The position numbers and the translations under genes are program-made. From positions 1 to 64,000 of the forward strand of contig JAOWLD010000002.1 in assembly GCA_025751475.1 (NCBI GenBank): a stretch of 64,000 bases of DNA. Direction: 5' to 3'. Below are positions 9,538 through 18,112 of the stretch, one piece after another; positions within the stretch are counted from its first letter, which is position 1, and each line of letters begins with the position of its first letter. This stretch comes from Rhodobacteraceae bacterium XHP0102 (GTDB lineage: Bacteria > Pseudomonadota > Alphaproteobacteria > Rhodobacterales > Rhodobacteraceae). The notes under the pieces are model-generated. The model did not search any database, was not told where the DNA came from, and worked only from the letters and a program-made list of their open reading frames with translations.

Positions 9538-10487
9538 GGGGGCGACACAAATCGTGCGTCTGGATCGTTCTTCAGCGACAAAACATGATCCCGTAAATCC
9601 GCCATAAACTGGCGCGGCGCAGCGCTGGCTGACTTCCATTCGGCGGGCAGAATGGGATGCCCGATGATCGGCGCTTGCGGCTTATCGAAGGCATGAGCCA
9701 CCTCATGCAACAAAAGGCCTTGTCGCAGGATCGGGGAAATGCGGTTGGCGATTTGATACCAGCGCGAATTTGAGCCAGGGAAATTCAACGGCAGGATGGT
9801 CGCGCCCGATGTGCGGATCATCTTGGCGGTAAATACATTCCATTCAGCTTCTATTGCAGGACCAAAGGCCGTTTTTGCCGCTGCCACCACACCAGAGGGA
9901 AACAGCGCAATCAGACCATTCGCCTTGAGATGTGCCATCGCCTTATCGCGCATTTCGACCATTTTGCGCTGTGCTTCGGCCTCATGCGGAAAGGGCACAG
10001 GGATCATATATTGCGCCGCCGCCTCATCAATTCCCGTCAACAGCGCGCGGGTCAGAATCCGATAATCAGACCGTCTGCGGCCAATCAGATCCGCCAAGAT
10101 CATTCCATCCACCAGACCGTGTGGATGATTGGCCACCAAAACAACAGGCCCAGATTTTGGGATGCGATCCAGCTGCGCTTCTGGGGTCAGCAGATCAATA
10201 CCCATCACCTTCATCGTGGCGGGCCAGAAATCTTGGCCTTTTGGGGCGCCCATTTTCTCGAATTCACGCACACGGCGGATGATCGTGATTTTGCCCGTCA
10301 TCCATTCAATCCCACGGATAATGGTTCGGGTCACGGGGCTATCAAAGGTGTTCGAATATGTCAGGCTGCGCCGATCATAGACGGGGCCGTTCGTGCTCGT
10401 TGGCTCCGCCTCGTGAACAGATAGGCGCGGGGCTGTCTGCCCCGTGGGTGCCGCCACAGCCGTTTTTGTCTCACTTGTCTCTGTCAC
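9534..10487 (-). CDS. Lysophospholipid acyltransferase-like protein (PlsC superfamily)
   Basis: The 317-residue protein carries a PlsC-like core: NHPHGLVDG at about 120-128 in place of the classical NHx4D, and ALFPSG at about 194-199 in place of FPEG. A later segment, ATILPLNFPGSNSRWYQIANRIS, resembles hemolysin/ornithine-lipid acyltransferases. It would move an acyl chain to a lysolipid or amino-acid lipid at the inner membrane; the exact acceptor cannot be read. The first 45 residues look disordered. The start is a GTG with GGAGG about 10 bases upstream. It overlaps the end of the 3-hydroxybutyryl-CoA dehydrogenase gene by 4 bp, tail to tail. Confidence 0.78.
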   Translation of the reverse strand: MTETSETKTAVAAPTGQTAPRLSVHEAEPTSTNGPVYDRRSLTYSNTFDSPVTRTIIRGIEWMTGKITIIRRVREFEKMGAPKGQDFWPATMKVMGIDLLTPEAQLDRIPKSGPVVLVANHPHGLVDGMILADLIGRRRSDYRILTRALLTGIDEAAAQYMIPVPFPHEAEAQRKMVEMRDKAMAHLKANGLIALFPSGVVAAAKTAFGPAIEAEWNVFTAKMIRTSGATILPLNFPGSNSRWYQIANRISPILRQGLLLHEVAHAFDKPQAPIIGHPILPAEWKSASAAPRQFMADLRDHVLSLKNDPDARFVSPP

Positions 10488-10527
10488 GCGATCTGTCCCC
10501 TCCAGCCGCTGGTCACATCAACAGGTC

Positions 10528-10806
10528 TTAACGGCCTTCGCCGAATTTATCCGCGACCAGTTCCGTCAGCGCATCTGCCAGAGATTGCGCTTGGCGGCCA
10601 GAGGTTTCAACCTCAATTTCTGTGCCAATGGACGCCGCAAGCATCAATAAGCCCATGATCGAGTCTCCAGAGGCGGAAATGCCATCTTTACGCACTGTGG
10701 CCTCGGCTTCAAATTTCTCGACTGTTTCAACAAATTTCGCAGACGCCCGCGCATGAAGGCCCTTTTCATTCACGATTTTCAAAGTCAGGCTTACCGTGTT
10801 GGTCAT
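10528..10806 (-). CDS. HPr-family phosphocarrier protein
   Basis: HPr relays phosphate from enzyme I to EIIA proteins. The 92-residue protein has the catalytic His18 in KGLHARAS and a Ser49 in GDSIMGLLML, the site that HPr kinase modifies. It overlaps the EIIA start by 4 bp and lies in the same operon as hprK. In alphaproteobacteria this set is usually regulatory, without sugar-transporting EIIBC. No enzyme I gene is in the window. The gene is the last of the chvI-to-HPr run. Confidence 0.95.
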   Translation of the reverse strand: MTNTVSLTLKIVNEKGLHARASAKFVETVEKFEAEATVRKDGISASGDSIMGLLMLAASIGTEIEVETSGRQAQSLADALTELVADKFGEGR

Positions 10807-11195
10807 TGCGAGCTTCCGTCAAAACTGTTGATATAGCGGCGCCCCGCCTCGGTGGCCCGTGCCACGGCTTGCTCCAGTGGCAAATGGCGCGATTTGGCCA
10901 ATTTGATCAACATCGGCAGGTTTACCCCCGTCAGAATCTTGCGATTGGCGCTACGACAGGCGGGCAATGATAAATTCGAGGGGGATCCACCATACATATC
11001 GGTGACCACCACAACACCGCTTCCCGTGTCTACGGCATCCGCCGCAGCAGAAATTTCGTGCTGACATCGGGCGCGGTCATCTTCGGGGCCAATGGGGATC
11101 GCGCGGGCCGCAGGCAAAGGGCCAACCACGTGTTCCGTGGCCGCCAGAAATTCGCGGGCCAGTCCACCATGCGCTACGATCACTATTCCGATCAC
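10803..11195 (-). CDS. PTS mannose-family EIIA protein (regulatory)
   Basis: The 130-residue protein starts MIGIVIVAHGGLAREF, with phospho-accepting His9 in the position typical of the mannose/sorbose EIIA family. The segment VVTDMYGGSPSN (about 63-74) is another family mark. It would accept phosphate from HPr. No EIIB or EIIC follows, so it is likely a sensor of phosphorylation state rather than part of a sugar transporter. The start is a GTG at 11195, about 20 bp downstream of the rapZ stop. It overlaps HPr by 4 bp. Confidence 0.93.
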   Translation of the reverse strand: MIGIVIVAHGGLAREFLAATEHVVGPLPAARAIPIGPEDDRARCQHEISAAADAVDTGSGVVVVTDMYGGSPSNLSLPACRSANRKILTGVNLPMLIKLAKSRHLPLEQAVARATEAGRRYINSFDGSSQ

Positions 11196-11214
11196 TCGGC
11201 CTATCCGTTTTATC

Positions 11215-12159
11215 TCAAGACGCAGCGATCAGACCGCGCCGTTCCAATTCTCTATGACGTTTTGACACTTGCCAGCCCGCCTGTGCAAGGTGGCTTACGA
11301 TGATTTCGGTCATCGCAACAGAGCGATGTTGCCCGCCTGTGCATCCAAACGCCACTGTAAGATGCGTTTTGCCCTCCTCCACATAGGCGGGAAGCAAAGT
11401 TTCTACCAACCCCAAGACTTGCGTGGAAAAGGCCGAAAAGCGCGGATCATTCGCGATAAAATCGCGCACCTTCGGATCGCGCCCATCCAAACTGCGCAAG
11501 GTGTCCTGCCAATAGGGATTGATGAGAAAACGGCAATCAAACACCATATCGGCCCCCGTGGGCAGGCCGCGTTTGTAAGAAAAGCTCTGGATGGTCACGG
11601 CCAGCCGATGCGGTGCTGTGGTGCTGAAATGGCGTGCGATTTCCTCGCGCAGCTCATGCGGGCTAAGGCCGCTTGTATCAATCAAACTGGTTGCCCGAGC
11701 GCGCACGGGACTGAGAAGTTCTTTCTCGCGGCGGATGCCTGTGAGTGTATCCTCTGCTGGGGCCATTGGATGGCGGCGGCGGGTCTCCGAGAAGCGGCGT
11801 ACCAAGACATCATCTGCGCAATCGAGATACACCAATTCGGACAAAACCCGCTCATGATTGGTCAATCCATCCACCGCTGCGATCAACGCCTGCGCAGAAA
11901 AATCACGATTGCGAGGGTCTGTGCCAAGCGCCAAAGGGCGTGTTAACGGCGGCCCCTCAAGCAAACGCGGCAGAAGCGACAGCGGCAAATTGTCGATCGC
12001 CTCAAACCCAAGGTCTTCCAGCGTGTGAATGGCGCTGCTGCGCCCTGCCCCTGAGGGGCCTGTGACGAACACGATGCGCTGCGCTTCATCGTCAAGACCC
12101 AATGCCGCGTCTGATTGCGCGGCGCGTGACTGTTGGCTGGATTGATCTTCACGATCCAT
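11215..12159 (-). CDS. rapZ: RNase adapter protein RapZ (nucleotide-binding)
   Basis: RapZ in enterobacteria binds a regulatory RNA and presents it to RNase E. In alphaproteobacteria the role is less clear, but the gene is part of this PTS cluster. The protein shows a Walker A, GPSGAGRSS (about 34-42), the FEAIDNLPLSLL segment, and the C-terminal RapZ signature FGCTGGQHRSVAMTE. The frame runs open upstream to 12390, but the ATG at 12159 gives a sensible 314-residue protein. The first 25 residues are polar and look disordered. Confidence 0.93.
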   Translation of the reverse strand: MDREDQSSQQSRAAQSDAALGLDDEAQRIVFVTGPSGAGRSSAIHTLEDLGFEAIDNLPLSLLPRLLEGPPLTRPLALGTDPRNRDFSAQALIAAVDGLTNHERVLSELVYLDCADDVLVRRFSETRRRHPMAPAEDTLTGIRREKELLSPVRARATSLIDTSGLSPHELREEIARHFSTTAPHRLAVTIQSFSYKRGLPTGADMVFDCRFLINPYWQDTLRSLDGRDPKVRDFIANDPRFSAFSTQVLGLVETLLPAYVEEGKTHLTVAFGCTGGQHRSVAMTEIIVSHLAQAGWQVSKRHRELERRGLIAAS

Positions 12160-12241
12160 CAGGAAAACACTCGGTTGAATGGGCGCAGATGACACGCGCT
12201 TCTTCTTAAAGAGTAGCGCAAATCTGACGCGATCCAACCCA

Positions 12242-12727
12242 TTATGCCTCAGGGGCGAAGCCATGTCGCAGGGCGTGCAGGATGATGCTGGCGCGCGCGT
12301 GCCGATGATCAACTGCCACAAAGGGGACGCGCGCCCCATCCCAAAGGGCATAGCGGCGGGAGGGCAGGCGTTCTGGCGGGATCGTCCCAAGCGAAATCAC
12401 CATCCCAAGGGGGGCGTGATCCACCATCGGCCCCGCCTGCAACAACCCGATGCCACGCGCCTCGATCAGGGGAAGGCGCTGCGGTGGGGCGAGAACGCGC
12501 AACCCGATATCTGATTTTTGCAAAATAATCGCATCATCGCAGATCAAATCTGCACCTAAGGCCATCAAATCGAAAGCCAGAGTCGTTTTCCCAGAACCAG
12601 AAGGGCCAAGGATCATGGCGGCAATCCCATCCACTGCCACCGCCGTTGCATGACCCCTTAGCCCTTGTTCGCACAAACTGCCCCATCGGCTGAGGTCGAA
12701 ATCATCTGAAGTTGGGACCAAGGGCAT
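12242..12727 (-). CDS. hprK: HPr kinase/phosphorylase, C-terminal-domain-only form
   Basis: HprK phosphorylates the regulatory Ser of HPr and removes the phosphate again. At 161 residues this is the short alphaproteobacterial form, which lacks the N-terminal domain of Firmicutes HprK. The P-loop GPSGSGKTTL is at 41-50, an acidic DD pair at 64-65, and the signature IEARGIGLL at 88-96. It follows chvG by 10 bp, an arrangement that couples envelope/acid sensing by ChvG/ChvI to HPr status in rhizobia and roseobacters. Its target Ser49 is present in the HPr encoded downstream. Confidence 0.94.
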   Translation of the reverse strand: MPLVPTSDDFDLSRWGSLCEQGLRGHATAVAVDGIAAMILGPSGSGKTTLAFDLMALGADLICDDAIILQKSDIGLRVLAPPQRLPLIEARGIGLLQAGPMVDHAPLGMVISLGTIPPERLPSRRYALWDGARVPFVAVDHRHARASIILHALRHGFAPEA

Positions 12728-12737
12728 GATCTATGCC

Positions 12738-14462
12738 CTATACGGGCAGACCTACAATCAGGCGCGCGCCAAGCGGGTCCGAGGTCACGTCAGCTTCGGT
12801 GGGCCGAATATTCTCGGCCCAAATGACACCGCCATGCGCCTCCACAATCTGTTTGGAGATCGCAAGACCCAAGCCAGAATGATTGCCAAATTGTGCCTTC
12901 GGCCGCTCAGAGTAAAACCGCGTAAACACTTTGGCCAATGCGTCCTCAGGAATGCCTGGCCCTGTATCCTCTACCACCACCAAAATCCGATCCTCTCTCT
13001 TGCGGGCCCAGATGCGCACCGCATCGCCAGCTTCGCAGAAAGAGAGGGCATTCGACAAGAGGTTGACGAAAACCTGCGCCAGACGCGCCTCTAGGCCGTT
13101 TATGATAATCGGAGCATCGGGAAGATCACTGATAAAACTCACCTGTTTCGCGCGCGCTTCGCCCTCATGATAATCACAAATATTGCGTAGGGTGCGCAAA
13201 AGATCGAATTCCTCCTCCTCTTCCTTCACCAGATCAGCGTCCAGTCGCGAGGCGTTCGAGATATCCGACACAAGCCGATCCAATCGTTGCACATCATGGG
13301 TGATCACCTCATAAAGCCTGTTGCGCTGCTCATCGGTGCTGGCACGCTGCAACGTGCTGACAGCGGAACGAAGACTGGCCAATGGATTCTTGATCTCGTG
13401 ACTGACATCAGCGGCGAATTGCTCGTTGGACTCAATACGGTCATAAAGCGCGCCGACCATGCCGCGCAAAGCCGCAGACAAGCGCCCAATTTCATCGGGC
13501 CGACCCGTCAAATCTGGAATACGCACGCGCTGAGGACTCATTTTGCGCGCATTCTTGTCACGGCCAAGTTCGGCAGCATCGGCCAGATCGGAAAGCGGAT
13601 TGGCAATGGTCGAGGCCAAAACTAGGGACAAGACGATGGAAATGAGCAGGGCGACCACGAAAAACTGCAACAGTTGTTCTCGCTCGGCACGCACCAATGC
13701 GTCAACTTCGCCCGCTGCGGTGCTGACGGCGACAACTGCAACGGTGCCGCTCGCCCCATCCACAGGCGTAACCGCCAGGTAAATCGCACCCTCAGGTGAC
13801 AGCCCGCGCGACAAAACGGTGGCGCCCCGCATCGCGTCAGGGATCAATGTCTGCGCTTGCGCCGTCACATCCAGCGGGGCAAGTTGCGCGTCATCGCGGG
13901 TGATCAAATTGGCGGTATAATCCCACAGCCGATTCAAAGCATCGGTGATCCACATGACCCTTTCGGGGCGTTCGGCCAAGCCCTGAACGGGGCGTGCGGG
14001 GTTGATCGTGACCTCCGCGCTGGAACTTAACACAGTGCCATTGGGCGCGAAAAGTTGCACCGACAACCCCTCAGCCAGGCCAATGCGCGCCAAAGCCTGA
14101 TCCGCCCGTGAAGGATCAATCGATCCGCCAAAACTGGCCACCCGTTCTTCCAAAACATCGGCGATCAGCTGTGCATTGAAGGCCAAGGCGCGCTCGCGTT
14201 GTAAAACGAGACCGTCCCGGAACGGATTGAGATACAGCATCCCCGCCACCAGAACGACAATGCCCAGAAGATTGAACAAGATGATTTTACGCGCCAAGGG
14301 TGAGCGGTTCAGCGCGAAAACACTTCGCCGATCCCGCGCGGCGCGCAAGTCTTGATCGACAAGTATTTCTGGCTTTTCCCAATCCTCGCCCAACACAACC
14401 CCAGAGCGCAGGACATCACGCCCCGACTGGCCAGAACTCGAAAACTCAGGCGCGATTGTCAT
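12738..14462 (-). CDS. chvG: Sensor histidine kinase ChvG
   Basis: ChvG is the inner-membrane kinase of the ChvG/ChvI (ExoS/ChvI) system that senses acid or envelope stress in alphaproteobacteria. The 574 residues comprise a cytoplasmic N tail, membrane helix 1 (about 60-78), a periplasmic stimulus-sensing domain (about 80-265), membrane helix 2 (about 266-286), HAMP (287-345), and the dimerisation helix with phospho-accepting His355 in ADVSHEIKNP. The ATPase domain has an NLLSNAL N-box and DTGPGIP. Its ATG directly abuts the chvI stop. In related bacteria ChvG activity is held back by a periplasmic repressor, ExoR, which is not in this window. Confidence 0.94.
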   Translation of the reverse strand: MTIAPEFSSSGQSGRDVLRSGVVLGEDWEKPEILVDQDLRAARDRRSVFALNRSPLARKIILFNLLGIVVLVAGMLYLNPFRDGLVLQRERALAFNAQLIADVLEERVASFGGSIDPSRADQALARIGLAEGLSVQLFAPNGTVLSSSAEVTINPARPVQGLAERPERVMWITDALNRLWDYTANLITRDDAQLAPLDVTAQAQTLIPDAMRGATVLSRGLSPEGAIYLAVTPVDGASGTVAVVAVSTAAGEVDALVRAEREQLLQFFVVALLISIVLSLVLASTIANPLSDLADAAELGRDKNARKMSPQRVRIPDLTGRPDEIGRLSAALRGMVGALYDRIESNEQFAADVSHEIKNPLASLRSAVSTLQRASTDEQRNRLYEVITHDVQRLDRLVSDISNASRLDADLVKEEEEEFDLLRTLRNICDYHEGEARAKQVSFISDLPDAPIIINGLEARLAQVFVNLLSNALSFCEAGDAVRIWARKREDRILVVVEDTGPGIPEDALAKVFTRFYSERPKAQFGNHSGLGLAISKQIVEAHGGVIWAENIRPTEADVTSDPLGARLIVGLPV

Positions 14463-15164
14463 CTACTCCTCATTATAGCGATAGCCGATACCATACAGCG
14501 TTTCGATTGCTGAGAATTCATCATCGGCTTCGCGCATCTTCTTGCGCAAGCGCTTGATGTGGCTGTCAATTGTGCGATCATCGACATAAACCTGATCGTC
14601 ATAGGCCACATCCATCAATTGATCGCGGTTCTTTACGAATCCTGGACGCTGCGCGAGGGCCTGCAGCAACAAAAATTCCGTTACGGTCAAAGAGACATCA
14701 CGGCCTTTCCATTTCACCGCATGGCGCAACGGGTCCATGGTCAATTCACCCCGCACAAGGATCTGACTCTCTTCAGGTGCGCCTGTTGCATCCGAGGCAA
14801 TCGCCTCCTGTCGGCGCAGAATGGACCGTATGCGCTCCACCAAAAGGCGCTGCGAAAACGGCTTTTTCACATAATCATCTGCGCCCATGCGCAGGCCCAT
14901 CAATTCATCAATTTCATCATCTTTCGATGTGAGGAAGATCACGGGAATGTTTGATTTCTGGCGCAGGCGCTGCAGCAGGTCCATGCCGTCCATGCGGGGC
15001 ATTTTGATATCCAATACTGCCAATTCGGGCATCCGCCTGTTGAACCCGTCTAGGGCCGATTGGCCATCGTTATAGGTCTCAACTTCAAATCCTTCCGCCT
15101 CCAAAGTGATGGATACGGAGGTCAAAATGTTACGATCATCATCTACCAGAGCGATCCGCGACAT
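14463..15164 (-). CDS. chvI: Response regulator ChvI
   Basis: ChvI is an OmpR-family transcription factor activated by ChvG. The receiver domain shows an acidic pair (DDD at 8-10) and the phospho-acceptor Asp52 in [12 protein letters not shown]. The C-terminal winged helix ends with [15 protein letters not shown]...YGIGYRY, typical of the family. An AAGGAG ribosome-binding site precedes the ATG. The gene heads the operon chvI-chvG-hprK-rapZ-EIIA-HPr and is divergent from pckA. This order is widespread in alphaproteobacteria and supports the assignment over a generic OmpR regulator. Confidence 0.94.
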   Translation of the reverse strand: MSRIALVDDDRNILTSVSITLEAEGFEVETYNDGQSALDGFNRRMPELAVLDIKMPRMDGMDLLQRLRQKSNIPVIFLTSKDDEIDELMGLRMGADDYVKKPFSQRLLVERIRSILRRQEAIASDATGAPEESQILVRGELTMDPLRHAVKWKGRDVSLTVTEFLLLQALAQRPGFVKNRDQLMDVAYDDQVYVDDRTIDSHIKRLRKKMREADDEFSAIETLYGIGYRYNEE

Positions 15165-15500
15165 TGTCTTGGCTCCTTATGACTGCTCAATTTATATTTA
15201 TTTTTTGTGTATAACACTTTTTCTTGGTCTGAGAATCAATCGAAATTTTCCGAATCGCGGTATTTCCACGGCGAAAATGTGGCATTCTCATGTGAATGAA
15301 CCGTTAGCGCCGAAAGAAAGCAGGCCCATCTGGCAAATTTCGGCCAATCGGGGAAATGGTTGCGCTAACTGTGCGCTTGCGTCCTGTTCAGTAATAAAAC
15401 CGTCATGTTATAGGAGGCACAGACGAGGTTGGCCGCAGCTTTGGCCTCGCGTTGATTGTCATCATTGCCGCATAGCATCGGCACAGGAGCACAAGAGAAC
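15165..15500. promoter_or_regulatory. Divergent chvI/pckA control region
   Basis: This 336-bp stretch without a gene lies between the start codons of chvI and pckA and must hold both promoters. The chvI side (15180-15230) is strikingly AT-rich. On the pckA side a TATAGG at 15409-15414 is a possible -10 with no good -35. An AGGAGG at 15412-15417, far from the pckA start, is followed after 11 bases by a nine-codon frame (TTG at 15429 to TGA). A small GGCC-based hairpin overlaps that frame at about 15423-15451. Whether the short frame or the hairpin does anything is unknown. Confidence 0.5.
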
Positions 15501-17099
15501 ATGAGCACAGGACGCGTGAACCCCGCCCAGCGGCTGGAGCATCAAGGCATTTCGGATCTTGGCCAAGTTCACTACAACCTGCTTGAGCCTGCGCTTATTC
15601 AAGCTGCGTTGAACCGCAATGAGGGTCGGCTTGGCACGGGCGGCACGCTTTTGGTCAGCACGGGAAAATACACGGGCCGCTCTCCCAAAGATAAATTCGT
15701 GGTCGCAACCCCATCGGTCGAGCCCCATATCTGGTGGGAGAACAACGCCCGCATGGCGATGGATGCGTTTGATCGTCTTTACGCGGATATGGTCGCGCAT
15801 ATGAAAGGTGGCGAGTATTTCGTCCAAGATCTATATGCAGGTGCAGATGCGGATCACCGCCTCGATGTGCGCGTGGTGTCCGAGCTTGCTTGGCATAACC
15901 TCTTCATCCGCCACCTTCTGCGCCGCCCCGCCCGTGCAGAACTCGACAGTTTCGTTCCAGAATTTACAATCATCAACTGCCCCAGTTTCAAGGCGGAGCC
16001 TGCCAAACACGGCTGCCGCACGGATACGGTAATCGCCCTCAATTTCGAAAAGAAACTGATCTTGATCGGCGGCACCGAATATGCGGGCGAGAATAAAAAA
16101 TCCGTGTTCACCTTGCTCAACTACCTGCTGCCTGAGAAGGGTGTCATGCCGATGCATTGTTCGGCCAATCACGCAACAGATGATCCCGCCGATAGTGCGG
16201 TATTCTTCGGTCTTTCGGGGACAGGCAAAACCACGCTTTCGGCTGACCCAGGCCGGGTGCTGATCGGGGATGACGAACATGGTTGGTCACACAACGGGAT
16301 CTTCAATTTCGAGGGCGGTTGCTACGCAAAGACAATCAATTTGCGCAAAGAGGCCGAACCCGAGATTTACGCAACAACCCACACCTTTGGCACCGTGATC
16401 GAAAATATGGTGTATGATGCAGAGACGCTGGCGCTCGATTTCGATGACGCAAGCCTGACTGCAAACACCCGTTGCGCCTATCCTTTGGAACAGATTTCCA
16501 ACGCCTCCAACACAGGGCTTGGTGGACATCCTAAAAATATCATCATGTTGACCTGCGATGCGTTCGGCGTTTTGCCTCCGATTGCGCGGCTGACCCCTGC
16601 GCAGGCCATGTATCACTTCCTGTCTGGTTTCACTTCGAAAGTGGCAGGCACCGAACGTGGTGTGACCGAACCTGAGCCAACCTTCTCGACCTGCTTCGGT
16701 GCGCCGTTCATGCCACGCCGCCCCGAAACTTACGGCAACTTGCTGCGGGAAAAGATTGCGACCTACGGGTCAACCTGCTGGCTGGTGAACACAGGATGGA
16801 CGGGCGGCGCTTATGGCACAGGGTCGCGGATGCCGATCAAGGCAACCCGCGCGCTTCTGACAGCTGCGCTGAACGGATCCCTCACGCAAGGCCAGTTCCG
16901 CAAGGATCCGAATTTTGGGTTTGATGTTCCCGTCAGCCTCACGGGTGTCGATGATGCGCTTCTTGATCCGCGCAGCACATGGTCCGATCCGCTTGCCTAT
17001 GATGCGCAAGCCGCAAAGCTTGTTGGAATGTTTGCCGATAACTTTGCCCAATATGTGCCTTACATTGACGATGACGTAAAAGCCGCCGCGATCAGCTAA
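15501..17099 (+). CDS. pckA: Phosphoenolpyruvate carboxykinase (ATP)
   Basis: PckA makes phosphoenolpyruvate and CO2 from oxaloacetate and ATP, the first step of gluconeogenesis. The 532-residue protein has the [13 protein letters not shown] substrate loop (about 54-66), the kinase P-loop [15 protein letters not shown] (about 236-250), the metal-binding DDEHGW segment and the adenine-binding TGWTGGAYG region. The frame is open to 15456, but the ATG at 15501 gives the conserved N terminus. In rhizobia pckA responds to ChvI or to HPr state, and the divergent arrangement here suggests the same. A terminator follows. Confidence 0.97.
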   Translation: MSTGRVNPAQRLEHQGISDLGQVHYNLLEPALIQAALNRNEGRLGTGGTLLVSTGKYTGRSPKDKFVVATPSVEPHIWWENNARMAMDAFDRLYADMVAHMKGGEYFVQDLYAGADADHRLDVRVVSELAWHNLFIRHLLRRPARAELDSFVPEFTIINCPSFKAEPAKHGCRTDTVIALNFEKKLILIGGTEYAGENKKSVFTLLNYLLPEKGVMPMHCSANHATDDPADSAVFFGLSGTGKTTLSADPGRVLIGDDEHGWSHNGIFNFEGGCYAKTINLRKEAEPEIYATTHTFGTVIENMVYDAETLALDFDDASLTANTRCAYPLEQISNASNTGLGGHPKNIIMLTCDAFGVLPPIARLTPAQAMYHFLSGFTSKVAGTERGVTEPEPTFSTCFGAPFMPRRPETYGNLLREKIATYGSTCWLVNTGWTGGAYGTGSRMPIKATRALLTAALNGSLTQGQFRKDPNFGFDVPVSLTGVDDALLDPRSTWSDPLAYDAQAAKLVGMFADNFAQYVPYIDDDVKAAAIS

Positions 17100-17128
17100 G
17101 GCTCGAATATCATTCACGCAGAACCCTA

Positions 17129-17156
17129 GCCGCCCTTGCGAAGGGGCGGCTTTTTC
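17129..17156 (+). terminator. Rho-independent terminator of pckA
   Basis: The stem GCCGCCCTT/AAGGGGCGGC has one bulged G, a tight loop and a following TTTTTC. It lies 29 bp after the pckA stop and directly before the end of the convergent permease gene. Confidence 0.85.
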
Positions 17157-17927
17157 TTATCCCATTATGCCGCGCCGCACCAAATTTGCGCCCGCAATCA
17201 AAAGCACAATCAACGTGATCTTTCGGAATTTTTCAGGATCAAGGCGGTCAGACAGCTTGAACCCAAGCTGCATTCCCAAGAAGGCGGGGATCAACAAGGC
17301 AATCGAAAACGGTGCTGTGACAAGGTTTAAAACACCAGATGTCAGATGACCCGTTAAAAGACTGATGGACCCAAGCCCATAAACCACACCTTGCACCAAC
17401 ATCTGGCGCGCTTTGGGCGTATCAAGCGCAATCAGATACAGCACGGTCGGCGGCCCCCATGTGCCCGTAAGACCTCCAAGAGCACCCGCCAATGTCCCAA
17501 CCCCCCATTCTGCCTTGCGGCGATGTTGGGTCGGGATATGAAATTTAATCCCCATCAATTGGATCATGGTAAGCGCCACAACCGGCACACCAAGGATCAG
17601 ATACATCGTTTGGGTGGGAATAACGGTGACAAACTGTGCCACAATCACGATCATGACACAGACGATCAGAATATAGCGCCAATATTCCCGCAGCGCGCTT
17701 TTGGCCTCCGTCCAGCCGTAGCGCGCCACTTGAAGTCCGTTGGACAAAACAATGGGAAAAATGATCCCCGCGATGGCCAATTGCGGCTCCAGAAACATGG
17801 ACAGCCCTGAGATCATAATCAACGGCATCGCAAAGCCAACGGCACCTTTCACGAAACCCGCTGCAAGCGTGACCGCAACCGCGAGGGCAAAGGCCCATAA
17901 GGGCATGATATGTAAGAAATCTGTCAT
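17157..17927 (-). CDS. TauE/SafE-family membrane permease
   Basis: The 256-residue protein is very hydrophobic with about eight predicted helices. It has the two repeated family segments: AAGFVKGAVGFAMPLI near residue 22 and GGLTGTWGPPTVLYLIAL near residue 158. The family exports or imports small oxidised sulfur compounds and organic acids such as sulfite, sulfoacetate or taurine. The substrate here cannot be read. The frame is open much further upstream, to 18350, but the ATG at 17927 follows an AGGGAGC site and gives the usual N terminus. It is divergent from mcd and may transport a compound unrelated to it. Confidence 0.85.
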   Translation of the reverse strand: MTDFLHIMPLWAFALAVAVTLAAGFVKGAVGFAMPLIMISGLSMFLEPQLAIAGIIFPIVLSNGLQVARYGWTEAKSALREYWRYILIVCVMIVIVAQFVTVIPTQTMYLILGVPVVALTMIQLMGIKFHIPTQHRRKAEWGVGTLAGALGGLTGTWGPPTVLYLIALDTPKARQMLVQGVVYGLGSISLLTGHLTSGVLNLVTAPFSIALLIPAFLGMQLGFKLSDRLDPEKFRKITLIVLLIAGANLVRRGIMG

Positions 17928-18112
17928 GGCGGCTCCCTGCCTTGGCTTGGGTATCGCGCAGATACCGCACCAAGACAAGCGCGACATTTTAATTCCTTTT
18001 GGAGGAATATTTCGAATTAATGTTGCGCTGCACTTGCAAAATGAATTAGAAGCAACTGCAGAATCGAGTGTAGTTTTGCGCCGCGCGCGCAACCTCAATT
18101 TGGAGAGATGCC

